Shown here piece by piece: positions 55,187 through 64,000 of a DNA stretch of 64,000 nucleotides. Every line of letters starts with the position of its first letter. Within the stretch, counting starts at the first letter, position 1. The position numbers were made by a program, and so were the translations under genes. The notes beneath the pieces were generated by a model, which made no database searches, was not told the origin of the DNA, and saw only the letters and a list, made by a program, of their open reading frames with translations. The DNA comes from JAVBMV01 sp031552145 (GTDB lineage: Bacteria; Myxococcota; Myxococcia; Myxococcales; UBA5297), in NCBI GenBank assembly GCA_031552145.1, contig JAVBMV010000002.1, positions 1 through 64,000 of the forward strand, in the 5' to 3' direction.

Positions 55187-56488
55187 TTATTCGATGGTCG
55201 GCCGCCCGCTCCTCCACCCAGAGCTCACCAGCACCGCGCCACCCACCAGCAGCGGCAAGGCGTTCGCCCCCACGGCGAGGGACAGACTTCCGCTCCAGTC
55301 GGAGAGCAGGCCGATGAGGGTAGGGGAGGCGGCATCTCCAAAGGCGTGGATCGCGAAGATGTTGAGCGCGACTCCCGTGGCGCGCATCGAGGCGGGGAGC
55401 GAGTTGACGAGCGCCGTGTTGAGCGGCCCGGTGTTGAGCATGGCGAGGAGCAGCGCCGCGAAGGAGAGCGCCAGGATCGCGGCGCGTCCCTGCGCCAGGG
55501 CCAAGGGGAGGGTGGCGCAGGCCGCGAGCAGAAGCCCCGCGCCCGAGACGAGCAGATAGCCGTGGCGGTGGCGCCTCGTCGCCACCTCCCCGAGCCATGT
55601 TCCCAGGCCGGTCCCCAGGAGCCCCGCGATGGCGGTGAGCGCCCCGAAGAGAGGCCCCGCCTCCGCCGGCGTCAGGCCCGCCGCCCGGTGCAGGAAGGCC
55701 GGCATCCAGTTGGCCAGTCCGCCAATGGCGAAGGTCATGAGCGTCATGCCCACGGTTACGGTGAGGTAGTAGCGGTTGCGCGCGAGGGCTCCGAGAGGGG
55801 TCGCCGCCCTTCGCGGTGCGCGCGCGGGTTCGGGGGCGGCGGGGGTGTCCGTGGCGCCGCGCCGAGGCTCGTTGAAAAAGAGGATCGCCACCGCGAGGAG
55901 CAGCCCCGGCAAGCCCGCGACATAGAAGGCGCTGCGCCAGCCGTAATGCTGCCCAATCGCTCCTCCCACGGCGAAGCCGATGGCCGCGCCCAGCGGAATG
56001 GCCGAGTAGAAGACCCCCATCGCCCTGCCCCGCCGCTCTACCCTGAAGAGATCGGCGATGAGCGATGGCGCCACCACCGCGTAGGTCGCCTCGCCCACGC
56101 CAATGAGGGCGCGCGCCGCGAGCAACTCGCTATAGGTGCGCGCCATGCCCGAGGCCACCGTGGCGATGCTCCAGAGCGCGACCCCCGCGGCGATGAGGTG
56201 CTTGCGCGAGATGCGATCGCCCAGATAGCCGGTGAAGGGCGAGGCGAGCATGTAGACCACGAAGAAGGCGGTGGTGAGCGCGCCGAGCCCGGCGTCCTGC
56301 AGCAGGCCAGAGGCATCGCGCGGGCCACCCAGGAAGGTGGGATCCCCCTTCAATAGCTCCTGCAGCCCGCCGATGAGGTAGCGATCGGCGTAGTTGAGCA
56401 GGTTGATCGCCGTGAGCATGGCGACCATGCCGACGGCGCTTCTGCCGCCGCGAATCGTTGTGGGTGCAAGGGATGGTGACGATGACAT
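55187..56488 (-). CDS. MFS transporter, Spinster-like
   Basis: This 433-residue protein has about twelve hydrophobic helices and major-facilitator loops: NYADRYLIGG in helix 1, GYLGDRISRKHLI between helices 2 and 3, and RALIGVGEATYAVVAPSLIADLF at helix 4-5, which is given here by its ends RALIGVGEA and SLIADLF. The GEA-x-Y motif fits Spinster-type transporters of lipids or organic solutes; the substrate is unknown. A Pro/Ala/Arg-rich loop separates the two halves. It is divergent from the cassette 3 outer-membrane-like gene with a 99-base gap. Confidence 0.88.
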   Translation of the reverse strand: MSSSPSLAPTTIRGGRSAVGMVAMLTAINLLNYADRYLIGGLQELLKGDPTFLGGPRDASGLLQDAGLGALTTAFFVVYMLASPFTGYLGDRISRKHLIAAGVALWSIATVASGMARTYSELLAARALIGVGEATYAVVAPSLIADLFRVERRGRAMGVFYSAIPLGAAIGFAVGGAIGQHYGWRSAFYVAGLPGLLLAVAILFFNEPRRGATDTPAAPEPARAPRRAATPLGALARNRYYLTVTVGMTLMTFAIGGLANWMPAFLHRAAGLTPAEAGPLFGALTAIAGLLGTGLGTWLGEVATRRHRHGYLLVSGAGLLLAACATLPLALAQGRAAILALSFAALLLAMLNTGPLNTALVNSLPASMRATGVALNIFAIHAFGDAASPTLIGLLSDWSGSLSLAVGANALPLLVGGAVLVSSGWRSGRPTIE

Positions 56489-56587
56489 CGCGCGGCAGCC
56501 TACACGATCGGCGGGCGTGCCCGCTGCCGGGCAAGGTTCTCTCCCCGGGATGCGGCCTCGCCGGGAATTGCGCTAGCATCGCTCTCC

Positions 56588-57574
56588 ATGTCGGTGCGCC
56601 ACGCCACACTCGGGATCGCCGCGCTCGCCGCGATGCTCTGCGCGCCTCTGGGGGCCGCGGCGGAGCTGCCGCCGGTCGACATCGAGGGGCTGCCCTGCGC
56701 CGCGCCGCGCGCGCTCTCCAAGGAGATCGCCAACCGCGTCGCCAGCGCGCTGCAGAGCGATCCCGGCGCGCGGTTGACCCTGCGGATGAAGGGGAGTGAG
56801 CAGCTCGTGGTGTCACTCTCCAGTGATGGGCGCGCGTTCGAGAAGAGCATCTCCTTCGGCGCCTCCGATTGCGATGCGCTCCCCGTCGCCATCGGGCTCA
56901 TGGTGCGCGGCTGGAAGCGAGAGCTCTCTCTGCTCCCCGCGCCGCCGGAGAGGCCGCCGGGCGCGCCGGAGGAGCCCGAGCCGCCTCGGGCTCCCATTCC
57001 ACATAAAGAGACCGTCCCCGACGGGCGCTTCTTCGGCGGCGGGGAGCGGGGGCTCCTGTTCGGATTACAGGCGGGCGGCTCCCTCTCGGCTCCGGCGAGC
57101 ACCGAGCTCTTCACGCTGAACGCCATGGCCGATCTGCCGCTGGCGCCACGGCATGGGCTCTCCTTCGATCTGCGGTGGGAGCCCCACTTCGACGCCGCCA
57201 TCTCTCCCGGGCGCATCGAGGCCGAGCGCTTCCTCTTCGCCGCCTCCTATCGCGGGCGCCTCCTGAGTGGCTCGGCCGGCACCCTGGAGCTCTCCGCTGG
57301 CCCCGCGCTCTATCTGCTGCGCGCCTCCTCACATGGCTTTGCCGAGAACGGGAGCGATCTGCGCGTGGGGCCGGCGTTGAGCCTCGGTACGCGTTGGCTC
57401 TTGCCCCTCTCGCGGGACATGGGAGGGCTCGGACGGCTCTTCGGTCTGGCCGCCCTGAGTCTCACCGCCGCCGGAAGGCGCGAGCGCTTCGGCCTGGAAG
57501 GGATTGGGGCGGGCCTCGTCATCGAGCCGGTTCGGCTCGCGCTGGAGCTGGGGCTGGCCTTCGAGCCTCTTTGA
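56588..57574 (+). CDS. predicted outer-membrane-like protein, cassette 3
   Basis: This 328-residue protein is the counterpart of 11505-12509. It has a signal peptide (about 1-25, ending GAAAE), an N-terminal domain with the same two cysteines (IEGLPC and ASDCDALPVA) ending VRGW, a Pro-rich linker (PPERPPGAPEEPEPPRAP), and a C-terminal half of alternating strands with Gly, Leu and aromatic residues suited to a small barrel. Sequence match to cassette 2 is moderate in the N-terminal domain and weak in the barrel. The sigma gene starts 56 bases downstream, after the shared motif. No named family recognised. Confidence 0.72.
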   Translation: MSVRHATLGIAALAAMLCAPLGAAAELPPVDIEGLPCAAPRALSKEIANRVASALQSDPGARLTLRMKGSEQLVVSLSSDGRAFEKSISFGASDCDALPVAIGLMVRGWKRELSLLPAPPERPPGAPEEPEPPRAPIPHKETVPDGRFFGGGERGLLFGLQAGGSLSAPASTELFTLNAMADLPLAPRHGLSFDLRWEPHFDAAISPGRIEAERFLFAASYRGRLLSGSAGTLELSAGPALYLLRASSHGFAENGSDLRVGPALSLGTRWLLPLSRDMGGLGRLFGLAALSLTAAGRRERFGLEGIGAGLVIEPVRLALELGLAFEPL

Positions 57575-57593
57575 GGCGGAGGTAAGGGTTCGG

Positions 57594-57612
57594 GGCGCCC
57601 ATTACATCTCCA
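57594..57612 (+). promoter_or_regulatory. conserved motif upstream of sigma gene, cassette 3
   Basis: The sequence GGCGCCCATTACATCTCCA contains ATTACATCT, found at the equivalent place in cassette 1, with TTACATCT in cassette 2. It starts 37 bases before the sigma ATG at 57631. The surrounding non-coding DNA shows no other clear match, so sharing of this core points to a kept site, possibly the sigma factor's own promoter. Confidence 0.5.
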
Positions 57613-57630
57613 GGAAGACAGGGTTCGTGC

Positions 57631-58251
57631 ATGCCGCTCTCTTCCGCTACAGTCACCGCCACCGCCGCGGAGCCTCCCAAGATGGCCCTTCACGCCCTCG
57701 GGGCGCGCTCAACGGAGTTGCAGGAGCGTAGGCGCGCGGTCCTGGCGCATTTTCAGAGCCACGGCGAGCAACTCCACACCCTGCTCCTGAGGCTCTTGGG
57801 CCCCGGCGCCGACGCCGACGCCGACGATCTGGTGCAGGAGACCTACCTCCTCGCCATGCGCAAGCTGGAGCGGTTCGATGGCGTGAATCTCCGCGGCTGG
57901 CTCGACGCCCTCGCGCTCCGCCTGGCCCTCAACCATCGGCGCCTCTACTGGCTTCGAGGGCGGCTGCGCGCCGCCTTCTCCTTTGGCACCGCGCGCGCAT
58001 CGACGGTGACGCCCGAGCAGATCACGGTGGACCGCGAGGCCGTCGCCCGCCTCTACCGCTTCGCCGATCGCCTCCCGCCAAAGCGGCGCATGGCCTTCCT
58101 GCTGGTGGAGCTGCAGGGGCTCACGCCGGAGGAGACGGCCCAGGCGCTCACCTGCGGCGTCGGGTCCATCTACAAACACCTCCATTTGGCTCGCAAGGCG
58201 CTGCTGCGCGAATACGCGGGCTCCTCTCCCTTCGAATCGGAAGTGCCATGA
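57631..58251 (+). CDS. ECF-family RNA polymerase sigma factor, cassette 3
   Basis: This 206-residue sigma factor has region 2 (DADDLVQETYLLAMRKLERFD, written here in two parts DADDLVQETY and LLAMRKLERF; then RGWLDALALRLALNHRRLYW) and region 4 (LPPKRRMAFLLVELQGLTPE, ALTCGVGSIYKHLHLARKAL). It is clearly related to the cassette 1 and 2 factors, but differs in the recognition helix (GVGSIYKHLH against SIQTIYNHRL). It may therefore read a slightly different promoter. ATGs at 57631 and 57682 are both possible starts. Its end overlaps the FecR gene by four bases (ATGA). Confidence 0.9.
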   Translation: MPLSSATVTATAAEPPKMALHALGARSTELQERRRAVLAHFQSHGEQLHTLLLRLLGPGADADADDLVQETYLLAMRKLERFDGVNLRGWLDALALRLALNHRRLYWLRGRLRAAFSFGTARASTVTPEQITVDREAVARLYRFADRLPPKRRMAFLLVELQGLTPEETAQALTCGVGSIYKHLHLARKALLREYAGSSPFESEVP

Positions 58252-59390
58252 ACGAGCCACGCCAACCCACCGGGGCTTACGAAAAATTGGAGCGCGCGCG
58301 CGGAGAGTCCGCGACGTCCGAACGAGCGCTGTCCGAGGCGCTCGCCGCGGCGCGGCGCGAGCGGCGCTCTTCGAGGCAGCGCTTCGCGCCGCTGTTGCAG
58401 CGCGCTATCGAGCGAGAGCGCTCCGCCAAGCGCGCTCCTTGGCCGCGCTACCTCGCCGTGGCCTGCGCCGGGATCGCCTGCGCGGTGTCGCTCTCACTGC
58501 TCCTCGCGAGGCAGCTCGAATCGCCGCTCCCAATCGTAGCCGAGCAGGCAGCGGAGCAGAGCGCGCCCGCGCTCCCCGCTGGCGCGATCGCGGGCCTGGG
58601 ACTCTTCGAGACGGAGCCCGGAAGCGCCATCTCCGTGACCGAGCTGCCACATGAGCGGCGAATCATCTTCGGCGGTTCTCGCCTCCGCGCTCAGGTCGAG
58701 CCGCAGTCGCTCGATCGGCCGGTGGTGGTCGTGACGCCCCATCTACGTTTGGTCGTTCTGGGGACGCGCTTCGATCTCTATGTCGACGGCACGGAGAGCC
58801 GCGTCGACCTCATCGAGGGACGCGTGCGGGTAGAGCGGGGCCAGGGCGCCGTCCTGCTCGGCGGTGGCGAGTCGCTCTCCTCGTCCGATGGCCGATTCGA
58901 GCCCCCTCCCGCGGTCCAGCTCGTTGGTATACCCACGAACCAGGGCGCCGTCGCCCCGCGCGCCATGACGAAGTCGGAGCCGGTCGGCGCGCAGCGCAGG
59001 CCTACGCCCGGCGCGCGCCTCAAGGCCTGCGAGCGGCGCGATCTCCCCAGGGAGCGCATCGAGTGTCTGGAGCCCATCGCCCGCGGCACGGGCATGGCCG
59101 CCGAGAGCGCGCTCTACACCATCGGCTCGCTCCATCTGGCCCTGGGCGAGCGCGGCGCGTCACTCGCCGCGCTCGAGCGCTTCCAGAGCCGCTTCCCCGA
59201 GAGCTTCCTCGCCTCCGAGGCGATGATGCTCAAGCTGAATTTGCTCGTCGCCGCCGAGCGCCGGTCCGAGGCGGTCTCGCTCTGCGGCGAGTTCGAGCGG
59301 CGTTTCCCCACCGATCCGCGCGTCGCCGAGGTGGCCGCCATGCGCGCCGCCCTCGAGCGCGGCGTGAAGCCCCCTTCCTCCATCCCATAA
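58248..59390 (+). CDS. FecR-domain membrane protein with TPR-like tail, cassette 3
   Basis: This 380-residue protein has a polar N-terminus (about 1-65), one transmembrane helix (about 68-87, YLAVACAGIACAVSLSLLLA), a FecR domain (GGSRLRAQVEPQ, LVVLGTRFDLYV, VDLIEGRVRVERG, GGGESLSS) and a TPR-like C-terminus (ALYTIGSLHLALGERGAS, CGEFERRFPTDPRVAEVA). It is the likely anti-sigma or sensor partner of the sigma factor, with coupled translation. The C-terminal part is better conserved with cassettes 1 and 2 than the cytoplasmic N-terminus. The giant lipoprotein gene begins 49 bases on. Confidence 0.85.
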   Translation: MNEPRQPTGAYEKLERARGESATSERALSEALAAARRERRSSRQRFAPLLQRAIERERSAKRAPWPRYLAVACAGIACAVSLSLLLARQLESPLPIVAEQAAEQSAPALPAGAIAGLGLFETEPGSAISVTELPHERRIIFGGSRLRAQVEPQSLDRPVVVVTPHLRLVVLGTRFDLYVDGTESRVDLIEGRVRVERGQGAVLLGGGESLSSSDGRFEPPPAVQLVGIPTNQGAVAPRAMTKSEPVGAQRRPTPGARLKACERRDLPRERIECLEPIARGTGMAAESALYTIGSLHLALGERGASLAALERFQSRFPESFLASEAMMLKLNLLVAAERRSEAVSLCGEFERRFPTDPRVAEVAAMRAALERGVKPPSSIP

Positions 59391-59439
59391 GACCCGTTTG
59401 CACCGCTTGATCCGCTTGACCTGCCCGAAAGGAAGAAAC

Positions 59440-62400
59440 ATGCGCGCGAAGAGTCTCTTTGTCTCTGTACTGGCGCTGCTGCTCGCCTCATGCGACCCCG
59501 AGCCGATCGGCGTCTATGGAAAGGATGCCAGCGATATCGGTGACACCTCCACCGAGGATGTAGGACCGGGCGGCGATGCGGACATCGGCGGCGAGACCGA
59601 TGCCGATGTGGGCGCCGATGTCGAGACCGACGCCTGCGTGCGCAGCTGCGAGGGCCGCGAATGTGGCTCCGACGGCTGTGGTGGGCAGTGTGGGCCGGGC
59701 TGCACCAAAGAGAACTACGCCTGTGACGAGAGAAGCGGCCAGTGCGAGTGTGAAGGCGAACTGGAGAGCGCGCTCTGCGAGCTGGCCAAGAGCAAGGACG
59801 CCGAGATCGAGTGCGGCACCGGCAAGGTGAGAGACCGGTGTGACCGTGAGCGCGACTTCGACTGTGGCGTCGACTGTGTAGAGGGGCTGGGGTGCGACGA
59901 GCAGAACAAGTGCCGCTGCATCGACGAGCCAGCGCGCGCCACCTGCAATCGGTATGGCAAGACCTGTGGGACCTTCAATGCCGTCAATAACTGCCGTGCC
60001 TTGACCATCGGCGACTGTTCCGTGGGGCTGCCGCCCTGCGCGGGCATGAATACGTGCAGCAACAACGTCTGCCGCGCCGCGGGCGCGATCCCTTCTAATG
60101 ATAGGTGCTCGGAGGGTTACGATCCGGAGCCGCTGACGCTGGTCGATGGCGAGGTGACAGTGGAGCTCGACCTGCGCCGCGCCAACGATGACGCGGCGGG
60201 CAGCTGCGGGGGAGGGGCCCGCGACGCCGTCTTCTCCTTTACGCTCGACAAGACCAGCACTGTGAAGGCGACGCTCTCCTCGGAATCGGGCCAGACAGGC
60301 ACCCACTCGGTCTACATCCGCGCGCTCTGCGACGAGCCCGCCGCCGAGTTTGGCTGCGCCAGCGGCGCCGATGCCGAGGCCGCGGAGTTCGAACTGGCCG
60401 CCATCGGCCCCGGCACCTTCTTCGTTTGGATCGATGCAGTGGGAAATAGCTCCGACGCCACCTGGATGCGGGCGCTGACGCTGCGGGCAACGCCGTTGGC
60501 GAAGCCCGTCCCCGACAACGACAAGTGTCTCAATGCCGAGCTGGTTCCCTTCAACGAGCAGTGGCGGGCCAGGGTGACCGGCGATACGACGGCGGCCTCG
60601 GATGACTTCAGGGGATGTGGCGCGGAGAAGGTCGCCGGCAAGGACCTCTTCTACATGTTCATCGTTTCCGAGGAGATGGGCACCCGCAATCTCTCGATTC
60701 AGGCGCGCTTCAACGCCTTCGAGGCTCCGCCTATCAGTGTGAGCCTGCTGCGCGGATGCAACTTGAGCACCGATCTGGAGAAGTGCGTCTCGGTCAAGTC
60801 CGTCGTCTCCAAGATGACGACGCTCAATTATTATGGACTCGAGCCCGGCACTTGGTACGTGGGGATCGACACCGCCAGCACGACTCCCGGCCCCTTCGAA
60901 GTCCAACTCGACCTCCCCAAGGCGGGCGAGGTTCCCGAGAACGACGCCTGCGGATTCGCGGAGAACCATCCGATTTCCTTCCCGGAGAATCGTGTTCAGG
61001 CGCACCTCGAGGGAACCACCGAAGGCGCGCGCGACGACTGGAGCCCCACGCGCTGCTACAGCAACGCGAAGCTCGGCTCGGATGTCCTCTACCAGTTCAC
61101 GGTAGAGAAGAGTTCGATGCTCTTCGGCCGGGTCACCTCACTCGAGGACCTGCCCGCGGGAAATGAGTTCGTGCCCGTCCTCTACCTGTTCGAGGGAGGG
61201 TGCGAAGCGGGCCGGGAGGTCCACACCTGCGGCAGATATGCCAGCAACGCCGAGCACCATGCGCAGGTGCTCGAGGCAAGCGCGCTTGAGCCAGGGACCT
61301 ATTACGTCGTGGTCGACAGTCTCACCGATGTCACGGGCCGGTTTGCGCTCGACCTCTATCTGGGCGCGCCGGTGACCAACGACACTTGCGAGACGGCGAT
61401 CCCGCTCGACTTCGGCAGCTCCAACACCCTCCAGCTCCTCTCCGATACGCGGCGCGCCAGCAACGATATCTTCGGCAAGCGCTACCCGGAGGGCGGCTGT
61501 GACTCGAGCACGAGAAACACCGATACGGGAAACGATGTCGTCTGGAGCCTCGAGCTTCCCGCCGGGGCGATCAAGAACCTGATCGTCAAAGTAACGCCGC
61601 TCGTCCCGGGCGATGGTGCCGTCTACCCCACTCACTATCCTTTCCCGACGGTGCGAAAGGATTGCGGCGCTTCAATATCCGAGGTCGCCTGCGTCAAGAG
61701 CGGCAGGGCTGGCGAGGCGATGGTACGGGCAAACCGGCTCGAGGGCGGCGCCGAGGGCGCGACCTGGTACATCTGGGAGGATGGCGCCTGGGGTATTAGC
61801 GACGACGGGCCCTTCACCATCGAACTGACGCTCGAGGACGCGACCTTCCTTCCCAACGACACCTGCGCTACAGCGGTCGATCTCGTCGAGGTGAGCCCTG
61901 GTGTTTTCGAGGCTGAAGGAAACACTGTCAACGCGAAGCCCGATACCGAGGGTGGATGCAAGGCTTCGCGGGGCGCGGACTTGGTCTACAGACTACCGCT
62001 CACCGGCGTCAGCAATGTCCAAGTTCAGCTCGGCCTGCCGAGCGGCTCGCTCCTCGATCCTGTCGTCTATGTGCGCAAGAGCTGTGGCGCCGCGGAGAGC
62101 GATCTCATTTGTGGCTCGATGGTCCAGTATGGCCTCGACTATTTCCCGCCGGAGCTCATCCTCCGCAACCTTGCCCTTCCCGAGATATTCATCTTCGTCG
62201 ATTCGACCCAGGCCTATCGCGAGGGAGCCTTTACGCTTTCGGCCACTGTCACGGGCGCCCATCCGCCGCCGACCAACGACCTGTGCGACAACCCAGAGCT
62301 GCTGGCGGTCGACCCCGTGACCCACTCGGTCGTTCTGAATGGGCTCTCGACCGCGAGCGCCACGCCCAACTACACGGGTAGCTGCCAAGCTGGAACGGCC

Positions 62401-64000
62401 GCGGGGCTCGACCTTGTCTACAAGATAGTCGTCGGCGCCCAGAGCCGCCTCATGGCAAGCGTCAGGGGAGAGACCAGCACCTTCGGGTGGAAGCCGGTGC
62501 TCTACCTGCGGAAGGGCGCGTGTGCGCCCAGCGCCCCGGAAGAGGTGGCCTGCGCCGCCAATACGGCGGCCGCGAGCACGGGCGGTTTCGCCTCTATCTC
62601 TGCACACGTCGCTCCGGAGACCTACTACCTCTTCGTGGATGCCGCCGACGCCACGGTGGGCACCTTCGCGCTGGAGCTCTCCGTCATCCCGGAGCCGCTG
62701 CTTCCCGACTCCTGCGGTGTCGCCCAAAAGATTCTCTTCGACGGCGACAGCGGCGCGCCGGTGGTGACCACGGGCGACACCGGTATCGCCACCCACGGCA
62801 GCGCCTCGGTGATTCTGCCGCTCGATCCATCGAGGGCGCCCTACAACCGCGGGAATGGCCCGGATCTGGTCTACCGGATCGACATGACGGTGCCGGCGCG
62901 TATCTCGGCGAAGCTGGCATTCCTTGCCAACAACGGGGAGGCACTGCTCTACCTGCGCCCGCAATGCACGGGAACGCTCAAGGCGGATGAGCTCGCGGTC
63001 GCCACCGGAACGAATGGCGGGCCGGCTGTGCTGACGACCTATCTCGCCGCGGGCAAGAGTTACTATCTGTGGGTCGATTCGACGCTGCCGCTGGAGGGGC
63101 CGTTCGACCTCGTGCTGACCGTCGAGAACGCCATTCCTCAGCCCGCCGCGAACCTCTCGTGCGAAGCGGCGAACGCCGCGCCAGCGCTGCTGCACGATCG
63201 CGGGACCGTCACCGTCACGCACTCGACTATCGGTGGCGCGAATAACGCGACGGCCAACTGCAAGGCCACGCCCGGCGCGGAGTCGGTCTATCTCATCACC
63301 ATTCCGGCGGGTGCCTCGCGCTCGCTCTACGCGACCGTCACGCGAATCGGCGAGAAGAGTCTCTTCGACCCTGTCCTCTACATCCGCTCCGACTGCGCCT
63401 CGGGGCTCTCGACCGACGAGAAGGATTGCAAGACGGGCGTCGCCAATTCGTTCACGCCAAACCTCACCTCTGGAAACGCCTATGTGCGCGTCCCGGTGAC
63501 GAACCTCGAGCGCTACTACCTCTTCGTCGACAGCGCCTTCGACGAGTCGGATGCCTATCAGTTGACCGTCATGCTCGACGAGGCGTCGCCGCCCAAATGC
63601 GACCAGATCGGCACGCTCAAGCGCACCTTCACCAACGGACATATGGTGATCGACGGGCTCTACGACCGGATGGCCAGCGACTCGAGCATCAACTGTCCCA
63701 CCTTCGCGAGCGGAGGGACCGGCGGAGGCGATCAGGTCTATGCGATCGACACAGGCGACTTCGCAGGCGCGCACGATCTGGTCGTCAACCTCGAGGCCGA
63801 GCTCTCCGTGCCCTACCCATCCATCTATCTGAGGAAGAACGAGTGCGGCGCTCCCGATGCACCCGAGCTCTGCGATCGGCGCAACTCCTACGGGGGAGGC
63901 AATCCACATCTACGGACGGCCGCCGAGCCCAACAAGACCTACTACCTCTGGGTCGATTCGGGCAGCGTCTGCGTCGGCAAGTTCAAGGCCACGCTCGACC
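59440..64000 (+). CDS. giant PPC-like-repeat lipoprotein, cassette 3 (partial)
   Basis: The first 1,520 residues are inside the window; the frame is open at the right edge. It starts with a lipoprotein signal (MRAKSLFVSVLALLLASC, Cys18), an Asp/Gly-rich linker and a Cys-rich segment to about 212 (CGSDGCGGQCG, as in the other two). From about 216 there are nine visible repeats of about 145 residues with ND-x-C starts, PDLVY strands and YYLWVDS ends. Repeats 4, 7, 8 and 9 are recognisably closest to the same-numbered repeats of cassette 1. AAGGAAG precedes the ATG. Expected full size, if like the others, is about 2,500 residues. Confidence 0.85.
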   Translation, partial: MRAKSLFVSVLALLLASCDPEPIGVYGKDASDIGDTSTEDVGPGGDADIGGETDADVGADVETDACVRSCEGRECGSDGCGGQCGPGCTKENYACDERSGQCECEGELESALCELAKSKDAEIECGTGKVRDRCDRERDFDCGVDCVEGLGCDEQNKCRCIDEPARATCNRYGKTCGTFNAVNNCRALTIGDCSVGLPPCAGMNTCSNNVCRAAGAIPSNDRCSEGYDPEPLTLVDGEVTVELDLRRANDDAAGSCGGGARDAVFSFTLDKTSTVKATLSSESGQTGTHSVYIRALCDEPAAEFGCASGADAEAAEFELAAIGPGTFFVWIDAVGNSSDATWMRALTLRATPLAKPVPDNDKCLNAELVPFNEQWRARVTGDTTAASDDFRGCGAEKVAGKDLFYMFIVSEEMGTRNLSIQARFNAFEAPPISVSLLRGCNLSTDLEKCVSVKSVVSKMTTLNYYGLEPGTWYVGIDTASTTPGPFEVQLDLPKAGEVPENDACGFAENHPISFPENRVQAHLEGTTEGARDDWSPTRCYSNAKLGSDVLYQFTVEKSSMLFGRVTSLEDLPAGNEFVPVLYLFEGGCEAGREVHTCGRYASNAEHHAQVLEASALEPGTYYVVVDSLTDVTGRFALDLYLGAPVTNDTCETAIPLDFGSSNTLQLLSDTRRASNDIFGKRYPEGGCDSSTRNTDTGNDVVWSLELPAGAIKNLIVKVTPLVPGDGAVYPTHYPFPTVRKDCGASISEVACVKSGRAGEAMVRANRLEGGAEGATWYIWEDGAWGISDDGPFTIELTLEDATFLPNDTCATAVDLVEVSPGVFEAEGNTVNAKPDTEGGCKASRGADLVYRLPLTGVSNVQVQLGLPSGSLLDPVVYVRKSCGAAESDLICGSMVQYGLDYFPPELILRNLALPEIFIFVDSTQAYREGAFTLSATVTGAHPPPTNDLCDNPELLAVDPVTHSVVLNGLSTASATPNYTGSCQAGTAAGLDLVYKIVVGAQSRLMASVRGETSTFGWKPVLYLRKGACAPSAPEEVACAANTAAASTGGFASISAHVAPETYYLFVDAADATVGTFALELSVIPEPLLPDSCGVAQKILFDGDSGAPVVTTGDTGIATHGSASVILPLDPSRAPYNRGNGPDLVYRIDMTVPARISAKLAFLANNGEALLYLRPQCTGTLKADELAVATGTNGGPAVLTTYLAAGKSYYLWVDSTLPLEGPFDLVLTVENAIPQPAANLSCEAANAAPALLHDRGTVTVTHSTIGGANNATANCKATPGAESVYLITIPAGASRSLYATVTRIGEKSLFDPVLYIRSDCASGLSTDEKDCKTGVANSFTPNLTSGNAYVRVPVTNLERYYLFVDSAFDESDAYQLTVMLDEASPPKCDQIGTLKRTFTNGHMVIDGLYDRMASDSSINCPTFASGGTGGGDQVYAIDTGDFAGAHDLVVNLEAELSVPYPSIYLRKNECGAPDAPELCDRRNSYGGGNPHLRTAAEPNKTYYLWVDSGSVCVGKFKATLD

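Noticed and set aside
61993..63909. A 638-codon open frame on the minus strand
   Set aside because: It is antisense to the cassette 3 giant lipoprotein, whose repeats continue in frame through the whole region; no protein-like features.

Overview
The window is GC-rich DNA from a Gram-negative bacterium, most likely a member of the Myxococcota or a related former deltaproteobacterial lineage. The reasons are the large secreted proteins built from Cys-rich and beta-sandwich repeats, MYXO-CTERM-like sorting tails, many lipoboxes, an OprP-type outer-membrane porin and an OmpA-family protein. This placement is inferred from protein style; no rRNA long enough to classify is present (only the 3' end of a 5S gene).

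Layout. 1-124: end of an rRNA operon and its terminator. 156-1924: a SIMPL-domain secreted protein and a Cys-rich lipoprotein. 2004-22157: two tandem, minus-strand copies of one cassette: (outer-membrane-like protein) - ECF sigma factor - FecR-domain membrane protein with a TPR-like tail - giant (about 2,500 residue) lipoprotein carrying 16 repeats of a beta-sandwich (PPC-like) domain. In the upstream copy the first gene survives only as a decayed remnant. 22308-24437: zinc alcohol dehydrogenase, DUF6766 membrane protein and a small KGG-type protein. 24448-33293: a MYXO-CTERM fragment, thpR, glmS, glmU, an MBL-Rieske protein, trmB and an acyl-ACP-reductase-like protein. 33419-41295: a full phosphate-starvation locus, phoB-phoR-oprP-pstSCAB-phoU. 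41414-45666: hemerythrin protein, glutamine synthetase, a DRE-TIM lyase and a LysM-like coiled-coil protein. 45782-45948: tRNA-Lys and tRNA-Glu. 46031-55054: a 3,007-residue lipoprotein of DUF11-like, InlB-like, Cys-rich, MYXO-CTERM-like, beta-barrel and OmpA parts in one frame. 55187-56488: an MFS transporter. 56588-64000: a third, plus-strand copy of the cassette with the giant lipoprotein running off the window end.

How it fits together. The three cassettes look like self-contained cell-surface regulatory units. A FecR-like protein with one membrane helix would tie the state of the periplasm or outer membrane to an ECF sigma factor, and the sigma factor probably controls its own operon through a motif shared upstream of all three sigma genes (CGCC, a one- or two-base link, then TTACATCT). 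The output would be a giant surface lipoprotein. Sigma and FecR genes overlap by ATGA in every copy. Copies 1 and 2 are close in the regulatory genes but strongly diverged in the repeat arrays, where repeats nevertheless match position by position. No TonB-dependent receptor is present, so this is not a standard Fec system. I regard this triplicated unit as the most likely undescribed system in the window. All alignments were made by eye.
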